Below are positions 43,888 through 55,079 of a stretch of 64,000 bases of DNA, in pieces. The DNA is taken from NCBI GenBank assembly GCA_029945375.1, contig CM057058.1, forward strand, positions 1,860,001 through 1,924,000, in the 5' to 3' direction. A model generated the notes under the pieces. That model was given only the letters and a program-made list of their open reading frames with translations. It did not search any database and was not told where the DNA came from. The first letter of the stretch is position 1; each line of letters starts with the position of its first letter. The translations under genes were made by a program, and so were the position numbers. Source of the DNA: Agaricus subrufescens. Taxonomy: Eukaryota > Basidiomycota > Agaricomycetes > Agaricales > Agaricaceae.

Positions 43888-45174
43888 TTAGCCCATCCGC
43901 ACATGTTTCTTGAATCTCTCCATCACCTGTCCAAGGAGTTTATCAAGTCAACCGGGTAGGCAAGGGTGTAGGCCACTCACAATCTCATCAGTCGCCATTT
44001 GATTCCTTTCATGATTCGAACGGCGGGGCGACTCTTCTCTCGGCGGTAAACCCATAGCCTCCAGCTTCGCATCGCGCAAAATATCCGCGTCAGATTTGGC
44101 CTTGTAGCCTGGCCTGTAAACTGGTACCCTGTGGTGTCAAACTCATGAGAGAACAAAACAGGAAGCAAGCATACATCGTTGAGCAATCAGATGTTCTTCA
44201 TCTGTTTTAACCTTCTTCCTCTGCTGTCGATTCTCATCCACACTCCTCTTCGCTTTCTCCGTTTCTTCAATATTCTTCAGTCGGTTGCTGTTCCAAACAA
44301 ACATTAAGCAACCTCCTCTTGTCATCACAACCTAGCAGAGAAAAAGAACTCACTCCATCCCCAAATCAACTTCCGGAATCGCAGTCAACATCGTCAAGCT
44401 GTTAGTAACACTTCCCTCTTCCCCTTTTGTTTGACCCTCCTTATTAACCTTGAATTTATCCACAATCCGATAAAGTGCCTCTTGAGGGTCTGCCGGTTTC
44501 TTGTCTTTCTCTTCATCATCCCGAGGTCGACCCCGTATTTTTAGGTTCTCCTCAATATACGCCATCCTATCACACACACAGCCCATAATTTAAGAAAAAA
44601 AATCATCGCAAAACAAAGTCTCAAAAGCGAATACTCACATGTGCTTATCAACATCCATAACATTCGTCTGCTGCGTAAAGTTATTCGCTCGTACCACTCT
44701 CCTAGCTTTAGCTTCCTTGTTTGCTTCCTCACTTCCAATACCAATATTCAGTAAAAGGTTACCATATACCACAAAAACTAACCAACGAAAAAAAAAACAA
44801 AAACTCACTCATCCTCTTCCAACGAAGCTCCTTTCCTCAACCCAGCCTGTTCACCCTCCTCTTCTTCCCCTTCTTCCCTCTCCCGCTTTCTTCTCCGCTT
44901 AGCATCACCCTTATTCAATCTAGCAGCATCAATACCTCTTCGTGCTCGCCGCAGTCTTCTAAGCTCAATAAGATCGGCTATTCTAACCAACAGTTTCCAA
45001 CATCTTATGTTGAGCCACCTCATATAACAGCTCTGAATGAGATACTTACGGTAGGCCGGCTTCTTCCTCGTTTTCGGGTGTCGGATCCGGTTCAGAGCTT
45101 ACCTCCGGTGAGGCCTGTCGTGTGCGTGCCTGCGGCCGCGAACGTTTCTTTATAATGGGAGTGGTATCAGCCAT
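43888..45174 (-). CDS. TLS1/C9orf78 (HCA59) family spliceosome-associated protein
   Basis: Members of this family bind the spliceosome through Brr2; fission yeast Tls1 affects splicing of shelterin mRNA. ATG 45174 gives MADTTPIIKKRSRPQARTR, a splice after NEEEAGLP, then IADLIELRRLRRARRGIDAA, a charged stretch (KGDAKRRRKREREEG), GLRKGASLEEDE, VVRANNFTQQTNVMDVDKH, MAYIEENLKIRGRPRDDEEK, DPQEALYRIVDKFKV and SLTMLTAIPEVDLGM. Further exons read ADILRDAKLEAMGLPPREE and, after the last intron, VMERFKKHVRMG with TAA at 43888-43890. The pattern R-x-x-R-x-x-R-G-I-D plus MxYIEExL and ALYxxxD matches the Hep59 domain. Six to seven exons. Low-complexity acidic/basic tracts are normal for the family. Confidence 0.85.
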
Positions 45175-45535
45175 AGATAAGATACTAACAGGAAAAGATG
45201 AGAACTACAAAGTGCAAGTGAAGGGCGAGAGACAGAAGTATATATCGTGGCTGTGCATCGTGCAAAATCCGCAGACGCCGACATCAACAATGAACAACCC
45301 AAACATTGAAAGCTCCAATCCCATTTTTCTCCTTTTACACAAACAAAAATAAAAACAAGCAGGAAGGAGAAAAGTATACATGGGCCGGCGAACGGTAAGT
45401 CGAACATATAAGACAAATACAAAGAATGGGAGATTCATCAAGTCCAATGATACAGTGGCAGGGACGGAACACGGGTAGTGCATAAACATTATTCAAGAAA
45501 CAAAAAGGCGACAATAGACCAGTCAGATAATTACT
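45175..45535. other. Intergenic, TLS1 promoter and 3' region of next gene
   Basis: 361 bp without coding signal. It must carry the promoter of the TLS1-like gene; no TATA box recognised. Confidence 0.5.
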
Positions 45536-46931
45536 CTACGTCGGAGGAGAGGGTTCAGTGTCAGTGGGACTGGGTGTGGGGTATCCAACAGGGTCAGTGG
45601 ATGCAGGAACCACGTCTTCTCTTCCAGGAGATATGGGACGGACAGGATCAACCGAGGCTGGTAAAGGCGATACTACAGACGATGTACCGCGAGTCACTGG
45701 ATCTATGGTTCTCGAAGTTACCCGGGTAGCCACAGGACGCCGTTGCGCCATGAGCACCTCAGGAGGGCGGACTCCACCACGACGGAGTCTGGGTCGTTCT
45801 TCGCTCTCTGAGCTATCAGGCAGCGGATCTGTGGTGAAAGTACCAGCCAATGCACCTAGCGACGGAGGCCAATGGTGATCCACTGTTATGCCGAGAGGGT
45901 ACGGTCTTTCCTCTTCACCCCATTCTCGGTCTTCGGATGGGTTCGGGCGCCGTGCCAGACGACGGGTCCCGAAGAATCGCCGGACAGTAAGGCCGGGCTC
46001 GCCATCATTGCCTACCGACAAGGAAGATGGACCGTCCGTAGCCGCATTTTGATTTCCAATTGCGTCTCGTATCGACCTACGACGAGAGGTCCAATCATCC
46101 AACAACCGCGACCTCGTGGGACGACGGATTGAAGGATGTCGGGTGAGCGAGGTAGCCGGAGCATTACTTGACGGGGGTACGGATGTCCATGCAGAGGTGC
46201 GATCGGTACTTTGAACGCGCCAAGTAGGGGGTTCGTCTTCAGGGGGTGGTGAAGGAGAATTTCCCGTCCTTCGGGCAAATGGTGACCAAGGATGTGAACC
46301 ATACGCCTCGAATAGGTCATTGTTGAACCTTGCACCCTCCGCTACGCCCACCGTGCCATCCAGTATGCTCCCAAAATCATCTTCGTCTTCGCCGGTATCC
46401 ATATCATTGGCCGGGTTATTCATGAATTCCGAGAGATTCAACGCCCGGCGACCAAAATGGTTACGACCTCTGGGTCGGTCCCCTCGATAGACGGGTCTCG
46501 CATGAACGAGAGAGTTGAGCTGTTCAGCGGTGCGTGGTGCGATAAACCGTCGTTCGCCATTTTGGTTGGGACGAGTATGGCGTTCTGCAAGCTCCTGCCA
46601 AGTACATCTTCAGTATGACACAGGGGGAATCCAGTTGTGCACACAAACCTTGACCAAGATGTCAATGAGCGACGTTGTAAATGCGTCTCCGGTATCCAGC
46701 TCCTTCACAAACTCCTCAAACGTTATGGTGGGTTCCTTCTCCACAGCCGCACGATTGATGGCGCCAGTCCTGTCGAATTTGCATGAGCACCGAGTGTGAG
46801 CGGTAGTTGAAGACAAACACTAGAGCTGATATTTTGATGTTGAGTACATTGTCGGTGTAATTGGGTGTCCTGGTTGTTATCGTGAGAACGTCAGGAGCGC
46901 GTTTTGGATAAACCAAGGCCGGGCCCACCAT
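45536..46931 (-). CDS. Uncharacterised protein, disordered arginine/proline-rich tail
   Basis: Not recognised. A likely start at 46931 reads MVGPALVYPKRAPDVLTITTR, TPNYTDNVLNIKISA. After one or two introns that I could not fix exactly, it continues with INRAAVEKEPTITFEEFVKE, LDTGDAFTTSLIDILVK, ELAERHTRPNQNGERRFIAP and GRNHFGRRALNLSEFMNN. The long last exon (from about 46600) is acidic, then R/S/P-rich (MDTGEDEDDFGSILDG, PWSPFARRTGNSPSPPPEDE, VRRFFGTRRLARRPNPSED) and ends in SPTDTEPSPPT. About 430 residues. Unknown function; the first exon looks folded, the rest disordered. It may be linked by a shared promoter region to the dynein gene's 3' end upstream. Confidence 0.6.
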
Positions 46932-47155
46932 TTGCCCATTTTTCGGTGTCGACAGCAAAATAAATAGAAAGATGATTATTGCGTATGGCTACAGTGGATG
47001 CAGAGGACGGATGGGCTGTGCCTCTGGCGCGGTTCGTGGTGGACACCGGAAAGATTTGCAGACCGGCCAAATAGACGCAAACACGGGTATGTGCGAGCAC
47101 AACTGAATAAGCGTACTAGAAATTACCACAAAATACCATAAATCACAACATTAAT

Positions 47156-49042
47156 CTATTCTTCGGTCTGCCCATTCGTCTTCGCAGGCGGCGAGGTGTT
47201 GGTCGTGTTCCGGTCTCTCCCCCCGGCACGGTCCTTTGAGCTTAGCAGGCTCTGGAAGAAATGTTGCAGAACCTCGTGTTGATTTTGTGGCCCACCAGGA
47301 CTCGTTGTGGCAGGCGATGTGGGCGTACGAGTAGATGACTGTCCGTTGGTAGATGCATTGAGCCCTGCAATCCCGCCGGGCCTTCCCGCAGGCCGATTGG
47401 AGTATTTGCGCGACTCGGCGGCCTGATTGGCTGAATTCGACGCTGTGATTGTCGAGTTCTCCATATCGTTGAGGACACGTTCGACATGGGGCATGCTGAA
47501 ACTACTGCTTCCAAGGGGGCCAACAATCCCCACTGGAGCACCAGTTGTTAGATCTGCAGGGTTTCTGAAAGAAGCACGAGGATCTCTGTCGGCTTTCTTT
47601 GAGTTTTCGTCGTAATGCTTCATAAGGAATGTTTGTTCTGGTACTGGGTTGTTGATAGGTGGAAGGACGTGAGGCTACAAAGAAACAGTTGTCACTTAGT
47701 AGGAGTAAAAAAAATGGAATTATCTGCACATACCTTCTCGCCTTGGTCAGGAACTAACGCTGCAAATAGCTTCTTCGCACCAGTCTCTCCACTGCTTTGC
47801 CCATCTACTTCCTCGAGGTCGTTTTCCCAAGCTTCGCCCCAGAACTTGGCATCAAAACCCTCTCTCAGAACAGAAATTTTACCCCAACTATCCCATCCGG
47901 CAGGCACGACAATGCGGTCGCGATCAAGTGTGTTCGGCTTGTGCTGGAAAGGAAAGGGATTTCTGGCTGGCGCTGGCGCATCTGTTCCACTCATTGCAGG
48001 TGAAGGTGGCGGTGGTACGAAGAGTAAGTGTAAAGCATGTTGACGTAGGACTTGGAGGGTAGCGGGTTGAGGGGTCGTATAGAATAACGACGCGCCATCT
48101 GCAAAAAAATGTCATTAACGATTATGGGCATAAAATAGAGTGGCTCACACTTGAGGCAGATCGTCCGTAGTACCTGCATAATCCCGTCTGTTCGCTCCTC
48201 CCATTCACCACCTTTGCCCTTGACCATACCACCCATACCAGCGGCACCGGCAACAATATCATTTTCCTCGTCAATCAGATCTGCCTTGCTACACACAACA
48301 ATTATTGGCACGCCCGCAGTATTGTGTGTCAATGTACCTGAGCCAAGGGGCAAAATGGTGTTATTTAACGCAGAGGTAGATGCAGGAAGTGGGTCGGTGG
48401 ATGGTTCAGAATAATGTTGTATATACGACTGTACTGTGGCCTCATCAATCTTTCTTGGTACCAGAAAAGCTTCACATTTGTACTTACATCGCTCACGACA
48501 CTCCTCGCGCACCATCTCGAGGTCTCTAGATCCATCCCCTTTGACCCAACGTTCGACCCATAGTAGCCATGTCTGTAGTTCTTCAACAAATGACCATGGT
48601 CTCGTCCAATCCAGTACGATCATCACCAATGAGTGTGGTAGTGCTGTTCTTGGGTGCAGAAAATGTGGCAAGAGAGCCGTGTATGATGAATTTGACGACG
48701 GTACAGTATAAACTGATAACCGTGCTATAGTGTCTGTACTGACATTTGAGTAACAAGATCTTGTCTCCCGCGCAGCCGCAACGCACCTTCATCACCTTCA
48801 TCCCGAACGTCAGCAAATTCATAACCAACGGCAAAGTCCACTCTTTTATCCTCTTGGCTTTCTTCAGAAGATACAGGTCTCTGTAGTAGCGCAGATGCAA
48901 TCGTCGACTTCCCTGTCGAGGGCTGCCCCAGAAGCAAGATTTGTTTTGAGCGAAGAGAACGCGAAGTTGACACAGAATCTAATATAGACGACCAGAGATT
49001 TTCGGGTGGTGCTTCTGGTGTTGTTGAACGCGAGTTATCCAT
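47156..49042 (-). CDS. Cytoplasmic dynein light intermediate chain
   Basis: DLIC joins the dynein heavy chain to cargo adaptors; in fungi it serves nuclear migration and endosome transport. ATG 49042: MDNSRSTTPEAPPENLWSSI, then the Ras-like G domain with Walker A QILLLGQPSTGKSTIAS, DFAVGYEFADVRDEGDE, MIVLDWTRPWSFVEELQTWL, VPIIVVCSKADLIDEE, and DGIMQVLRTICLK, intron, DGASLFYTTPQP. Then NPFPFQHKPNTLDRDRIVVP, AGWDSWGKISVLREGFDAKF and, after an intron, EQTFLMKHYDENSKKAD. The C-terminal adaptor-binding part is Pro/Ser/Thr-rich and ends in PPAKTNGQTEE, with a helix HEVLQHFFQSLLSS just before it, as expected for the adaptor-binding helix. Four to five introns. Its 5' part was copied to 51.9-52.3 kb. 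Confidence 0.94.
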
Positions 49043-49803
49043 GTTCTATCAGAAGTAAATTCGCGCTGAGGAATCTAGAGGGGTTTGCAGGGTATTCAAC
49101 GTCCCAAGATGGTCGTGAAGAAGAAAGACACTAAGAATAGAAATAATATTCCACGCATCTCCCCTTCAACTTAAACGTCATCGTCGGTTCAAACGACGAA
49201 GTATAGTTCGTACCCGTAAGCCCCTCTTCCCTATGTTGAGTTGTCGGGAGCCAACCATACTGTTTCATTATAGGAGCTGCTTTAAGTTTGATTGTTATCC
49301 CAGATTTTCGTCATGGTCCGGCCACGAAATGGTCTCGGTTAACTCTTTGAAGGCTAGTTCACTGCTAAAGGGACACTGCGGTCTCGAACTTGGCGAAAAT
49401 CCCAGCTGTCCCACCGATTCTGTCCCAGCTTGATCACGATCTTCGACTTCTCCAGTGCTACCTCTCTTTGGCGTTAAATGTGTACCAAGCTCGCTGCCGT
49501 TTCTCTCTTCACCACTGCGTTCGGTACTATTGCGAATATCTGCTTTGACGGAACCAAACTTTGTTAGTGTTCACACTCCAGAATACTGGCCACTCAATCA
49601 CTACTCATGCGATGGCCAAAACTGGTTTCCGCTCTGTTCCCGTTGGATATACTTTCTAATCCGTGCGGGGTCGACTGGGTTCTCTTTCCACCGCGGTTTC
49701 TACTGCTGTCCTGGACATGTAGCTTGGTATTGTACCATATTCAAATTCTATCCTATATTCTATTTCATGATGACAGCACCAACACGGTGACAGTCGAGGC
49801 TCA
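49043..49803. other. Spacer upstream of the dynein gene
   Basis: The several plus-strand open frames here (49233-49813) have no motif and are not kept open in the duplicated copy at 52.3-52.9 kb, which argues against coding function. It holds the dynein promoter and the 3' region of dioxygenase copy 2. Confidence 0.6.
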
Positions 49804-51372
49804 TCAATCATAGTGTTTAACCACGACTCCGCCGACATCTTGTTCCTTAACTCCACTACTTGTACCAGCCCTCAGCTGTTGTGAGCTGCCATAATTCATC
49901 AGTCGGGCTTGTCGAAAAGCCCTCATGGTCGGAATTTTGCCGTCTACAAATCTCAATTTGCTCCAGTCCATACTTCGAACAAGTGGACTCTCTGCAATGG
50001 GCCTGAGCTCGGTCTTATCATGTGGTGTCGCAAAATAGATTACTCCAACGCGAGGTTGATCTTTTTGATCCTCTGGAGGTTGACGAACGCGGTGAATGGT
50101 GGACTGATAATAACCTCCGGAGAAGAATTCGATGGCATCACCAATATTCACCACCTAGTGACTTTCAATGGTTGCCAGTGATGATCAAAGAAGCCGCAAA
50201 CTGACCACCGCATTCTCAACATGTTTAACCCATTTCCATTCACCAGTTTTTGTCATTATTTGAAGAGCAGAAATAGGCTGGCTGAAGAGCAAGGTCAATG
50301 TGTCGAAATCTACGACGATAATAAAAAGTGAGCATAAACTTCCCGCAAATACTATTATACTCTTACCTGTATGACCTCTCAACCAGACACTCTGACTCTT
50401 TTTGTCGTCTTCTTCCAAAAAAGGGTAACTTTGAAGATTAGTAGTGCGTAAGAAGCTCCCGCGCGTACCATACTCACTACTTAACGAGGCGCACTGAGAA
50501 AGTAAAATTAACTCATATGTTTTTTTTCACGAGTGGGAAAGCCTCACAGTACGATGCCGCTTCCGAAGAATGGTCATTCAGTTTCACAAAATGTTCCTCG
50601 TCCAACCCCAAAGTAAGCGCGATGATGCTAGTAACATTGAGTAACAACTCTGTCCTCTGCGCTATCACTCACCGCAAAAGGTTATCAATGATGGTGAAAT
50701 GAACTTGTTTGGAAAATGCATCCAGTTCCGGGATGAAAGGCCTCAACTGCGTGGGATGCTCGACGGTGGAAAACTCCCTGAAATTCACTATGAAACACAG
50801 TTTTTGGAATGTTCAAACAACAAGTGGAAAAGGCACTAACTATTATATTGTTCAATCTCATCGCGGGCCCCACCATCGAATTTCTGTCCGATGTTGAGTT
50901 CCAGATATCACGTATTCTAGTAAGGCAGCATACCCATAAATTTCGGGGCTTATATCCACGAAATTCTCCTTGTTCTCTGATTTTGGACAAATATTTCTGT
51001 TTTTCTTCCTCTGGGACGTTCGCCATTGCATAATTTGCTAAATCGAACATTCTAGTCATCTAAACAATCGAATTAGGTCCGAAGAAGTTGTGAAATCATC
51101 AGACGACACACTTGTTCAGATGTCAGCCCGTGGTTCACAATGTAGAGGAATCCCTCGTTTTTGATGGCGTCATGGACTTGCTTGGTGAGTGCCTTTCGAC
51201 CTTCCAATGTGTTGGCATTGCAGAAATCAATCGTCTGGAGATCAGCCCAGTCCACTTTGAAGTGCGATTATAGTGTCATCTACGACGATCGTGGGACGGA
51301 GAAGGAAATAGACATACAATTTTCGTTTGTGGCAGGAGCCGGGATGTAATGAGGGACAATCGGAACTGTCAT
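49804..51372 (-). CDS. 2-oxoglutarate/Fe(II)-dependent dioxygenase (copy 2 of 3)
   Basis: Same exon plan as the gene at 7.5-9.1 kb. ATG 51372 (MTVPIVPHYIPAPATNEN), intron, LDWADLQTIDFCNANTLEGR, then MTRMFDLANYAMANVPEEEK, YKPRNLW joined to KFDGGARDEIEQYN, MNFREF, LGLDEEHFVKLNDHSSEAASY, a 16-nt exon, and VWLRGHTDFDTLTLLFSQP with the H-x-D iron ligands. Then VVNIGDAIEFFSGGYYQSTIH with the distal His, and RVGVIYFATPHD with R-x-G in place of R-x-S. Ends VVVKHYD. All checked splices keep the frame, so it appears functional. A TATAAA sits at 51416-51421 (minus strand), about 45 bp before the ATG. Substrate unknown; it shares its neighbour set with copy 3 through the block duplication. Confidence 0.9.
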
Positions 51373-51876
51373 CGTAACCTGTGAGTGTGGGTAATGACTA
51401 TTGCTCTGGTGAGCTTTATAAAAGGTGTGGTACGAACGGCGGTTTGATATAGGCGAGCATCCTCTCCGAACTTCGGGAAGCAATCAAGGAATGGTTAGGA
51501 CAAGTGCCGGCCTACCTCCACTAGTATTGTATACTCGACAATTTACGCTGTCATTTCTGAATGACTTTGGTCCTGCCATAATCTTGGATTGTGTGAAATT
51601 TGTTACCAGCAATCTAAGAACCGCAGGGGTCGATTTACATGGTCAGCATATTAGTGATGATCTGACACTCGGAATTACCACTCACATGTCTTAGAGAACC
51701 TAGTTTAGATTCAATCACTGACTTCTCCAACGTGTGCTTCACCGGAGTTTCCGTCCCCCGGTGATCTTCGACTGACGTTTCATGAGAAGCAATGATGTAA
51801 CCCTCCAAAATACAACCCATTTATTATGGGACTATCGATAAGCCCATTCTATTACATGACATCGTAGCCTCACTAC
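51373..51876. other. Upstream region of dioxygenase copy 2
   Basis: Apart from the TATA box no further feature. Its distal half (51720-51876) is the end of duplication unit 1 and matches 54810-54980. Confidence 0.5.
51413..51424 (-). promoter_or_regulatory. TATA box of dioxygenase copy 2
   Basis: Reads CCTTTTATAAAG on the minus strand about 45 bp before the start codon. Copy 3 has the weaker CTTATATTG at the matching place. Confidence 0.6.
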
Positions 51877-52260
51877 TGAAAGCTTCATTTGTACTCACAT
51901 CGCTCGCAACATTTCTCGCGCACTATTTCATCACTCTCATCCGAAACGTCAGAAAATTAACAAGTAACGGCAAAGTCTACTCCTTTATCTCCCCTGTTTT
52001 CTTCAGGAGATATGGTCTCTGTAGTAGTGCAGATGCAATCGTCGACTTTCCGGCCGAGGACTGCCCCAGAAGATTTACTTTGAATGAAGAGAACGCGAAG
52101 TTGACACAGAATCTCAGACAGACGACCAGAGGTTTTCGGGTGATGCTTCCGGCATCGTCGAACGCGAGTTGCTCGTGTTCCATCGAAAGTGGCTTGGCGC
52201 TGAGGAATCCAGAGGTATATGCGAGGGCATTCAACGTCCCAAGGGTGATCGTGAAGAAGG
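51877..52260 (-). pseudogene. Truncated dynein light intermediate chain fragment
   Basis: Matches the 5' third of the intact dynein gene in the same orientation. Parallel stretches include the Walker-A region (52010-52080; LGQSSAGKSTIASALLQRP in one frame), and the exon-1 region up to the old start codon, which is lost (52170-52190). About 275 bp between the two matching pieces (48520 and 48795 in the parent) are missing, and frames are broken. It has neither a start nor the C-terminal two-thirds of the protein, so it cannot encode a working chain. Confidence 0.85.
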
Positions 52261-52900
52261 AAATCATTAATATCCCACGCATTCCCTGCAAGCACTCAAG
52301 TCGTCGTCGGTCGGTCTACGAGGTGCCTCTCGTCTCCATGACATCCATTCCCCTTATGGTGAGCTTTTTGGAACAACGCCACACCGATTGTATCTACAAT
52401 GTCTTGAAGTCGCTCTAAGTCTGACTTCTTGCTAGGCCAACCGCAAACCGATTCCGATCAGCTCTATAAAAGCTGGGAGCATGGACGTCCCAAATTGTAA
52501 TCAATCCCCAGCCCTTCCAATGACTTCGTCTGACCAATGCTGCCTCTCCTTGGCTTAAGATGTTTACCGAATTCTCCGCCGCCATTTTCTCTTTACCAAT
52601 ATGCTCGGTGCTATCACGGATGCTTGCGATGGTGTAACACGAGCTTCTTTCAACGTTGTCCTTCCTTTCCGCCTGCGAGCTATCAATTTTCGCTCTTACT
52701 ACAGCCGAACAAAGGTTTCTGCCCTGTCCTTGCTGGATTGACCTACTAAAAAAACGGCCTTGACTGCGTTCCCTTTCCCATCTGCGGTGTCGACTACTGT
52801 ACTTGATATGGAGCTTGCTATGGCACCACATTCAAGTTATGTCGTGTATTCTGCTTTATGTGATAACGCTGATGACATGGTGACACTCGAGACTCATCAA
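52261..52900. other. Duplicated spacer
   Basis: Diverged copy of 49100-49800 (for example, 52535-52600 parallels 49453-49530). The open frames present differ between the copies, so no gene is called. Confidence 0.6.
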
Positions 52901-54480
52901 TCAATTATAGTGATTAACCACGACCCCGCCAATATCTTCTTCCTCAACTCCACTCCTTGATCCAGCCCTCAGTTGCTGTGACCCGCCATATTTCATGACT
53001 CGTCCTTTTCGATAGGCTCCCATGGTCGGAATTTCTCCGTCTACGAACCTCAACTTGCTCCAGTCCATACTCCGAACAAGTGCACTCTCTGCAATAGGCC
53101 TAAGCTCGATCTCGTCATGCGCCGTCACGAAGTAGATGACTCCAACGCGAGGTTGATCTTTTTGATCTTCCGGTGGCTGACGAACGCGGTGAATGGTGGA
53201 CTGATAATAACCTCCAGAGAGGAACTCGATGGCGTCACCAATATTCACCACCTAGTGACTCTTTTTTTAAAAAAAGTTGCCAATAATGATGAAAGAAACC
53301 GCAAGCTGACTATGGCATTCTCAACATGTTTAACCCATTTCCATTCACCGGATTTCGTCATGATTTGAAGAGCGGAAATGGGCTGACTGAAGAGCAAGGT
53401 CAATGTGACGAAATCTAAAACGACATTATAGTGAGCATGAACTTCCTGTAAATGTTACTATATTCCAACCTGTATGTCCTTTCAACCAGACGCTCTGACT
53501 CTTTTTGTCATCTTCCTCAGAATGAGGGAAACTTCGGATATTAGTGGTGTGTAAACAGTCTCTTCGCATACCAGTGCATACTCACTACTTGACGAGGCGC
53601 ACTGTGGAGGTCCAACTGAATAATTGTTTTATGTCACTGAGCAGAAAGTCTTACAGAATGTCTCTGCTTCCGAAGAATGGTCATTCAGTTTCACGAAGTG
53701 TTCCTCGTCCAACCCCAAAGTTAGCGCAATGATGCTAGTGATATTAAATAATCATTCTCTCCTTGGCGATATCGCTCACCGCAAAAGGTTATCAATGATG
53801 GTGAAATGAGCTTGTTTGGCAAATGCATCCAACTCTGGGATGAAAGGCCTCAACTGCGTGGGATGCTCAACGGTGGAAAACTCCCTAAAGTTCACTATGG
53901 AACGGTCGTTGAAGCATTAAAAGATCAACTGGAGAGGAAACTAACTGTTATACTGTTCAATCTCATCGTGAGCTCCACCACCAATTTGCTATCCGGTGTT
54001 GAGTTCCAGATATCACGTATCCTAATATGGCAACATACCCATAATTTCCTAGGCTTATACCCGCGATAATTCCCTTGTTCTCTGATTTTAGACATATATT
54101 TCTGCTTTTCTTCCTCCGGGACATTCTCCACTGCATAATTTGCCAAATCGAACATTCTAGCTGTCTAGAAAATCAAGTTTGGTCTGAAGAAGTCGTAAGT
54201 CCATTAAGCGACACACCTGTTCAGGTGTCAATCCGTGGTTCACGACGTAGAGGAATCCCTCATTCTTGATGGCGTCGTGAACTTGCTTAGTGAGTGCCTT
54301 TCGACCTTCCAACGTACTTGCATTGGAAAGATCGACTATCTGGAGGTCTGCCCAATCCACTTCGGAGTGCGATTATGCGGTGTCATTCTACAAGGGTCGT
54401 GGGATGAAGGATGAACTGGACGCACAATTCTCGGTCGTAGCGGGAGCCGGGACATAATGGGGGACAGTCGGTACCGTCAT
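52901..54480 (-). CDS. 2-oxoglutarate/Fe(II)-dependent dioxygenase (copy 3 of 3)
   Basis: ATG 54480, exon 1 MTVPTVPHYVPAPATTEN, then LDWADLQIVDLSNASTLEGR, MFDLANYAVENVPEEEKQK, YKPRKLW joined to QIGGGAHDEIEQYN, NFREFSTVEHPTQLRPF, a 16-nt exon, SVWLKGHTDFVTLTLLFSQP with H-x-D, VVNIGDAIEFLSGGYYQSTIH with the distal His, and RVGVIYFVTAHD. Ends VVVNHYN. Exon boundaries match copy 2 one by one and no frame break was found. Substrate unknown. It arose with copy 2 by duplication of the whole block, and both stayed intact while the dynein fragment decayed, which suggests selection on the enzyme. Confidence 0.89.
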
Positions 54481-55079
54481 CGTGACCTGTTGAGTATAGA
54501 TGATGACCATTTGCTCCAGTGAGCTTCAATATAAGAGGCGTGACATTATTGGCAGTCTAATAAAAGTGAGTACCCTCTCCAAACTTCGCGAAGCAATCAT
54601 GGAGTGGACGGGACCAGGGCCGTCCTGCAGCTTTCACTCAACATCCAAATAATCAACGATCTACACCGACATTGCTGAGTGACTTTGACTCTGTCATAGT
54701 CATAAATTGTAGCTTGCAAATTCGTCGATTTGGATCTCCGGCACGTACTAGCGATGATCTGGCACTCAAACCTACCACGCGCATGTCTTTGAGAGCCAAC
54801 ATTAGATTTATCCAGTGACCTCTCCAACGTGTGCTTCACCGAATCTGCCGTGGCCTTATGATCTTCGGCTTACAATTCATGAGAAGAAATGGTCCACGTC
54901 TTAAAAATGCAACTGATTTGTTCACAGGACTGTGCGGATAAACCCATTTTTATGCCATACCATCGTGGTCTCACTGTTGGAAACACCATTCAGCTAAATA
55001 TATTCAACATGATATTTTGGTCACAATACAGCATCATAATAATTCGGAGATCAGAGTCGTCAACTTCTTCGAATCAGCT
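54481..55079. other. Upstream region of dioxygenase copy 3 and end of duplication
   Basis: Diverged copy of 51373-51876 up to about 54980. No gene seen. Confidence 0.5.

Larger units (their letters stand above)
48465..51876. repeat. Unit 1 of an old direct duplication
   Basis: Runs from inside the dynein gene, over its 5' end and the spacer, through dioxygenase copy 2 and its upstream region. Matches 51877-54980 in the same orientation, for example TGTACTCACATCGCTCGCAAC versus the dynein exon/intron text at 48479, and TCTCCAACGTGTGCTTCACCG at 51724 and 54814. Confidence 0.8.
51877..54980. repeat. Unit 2 of the direct duplication
   Basis: Abuts unit 1 without a gap: the junction AAGCTTCA at 51880-51887 matches the dynein text at 48468. 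Contains the dynein fragment, the spacer and dioxygenase copy 3. Diverged throughout, with an internal deletion of about 275 bp in the dynein part. Confidence 0.8.

Noticed and set aside
49233..49813. Open frames between the dynein gene and dioxygenase copy 2
   Set aside because: Not preserved in the duplicated spacer at 52.3-52.9 kb and without motifs.
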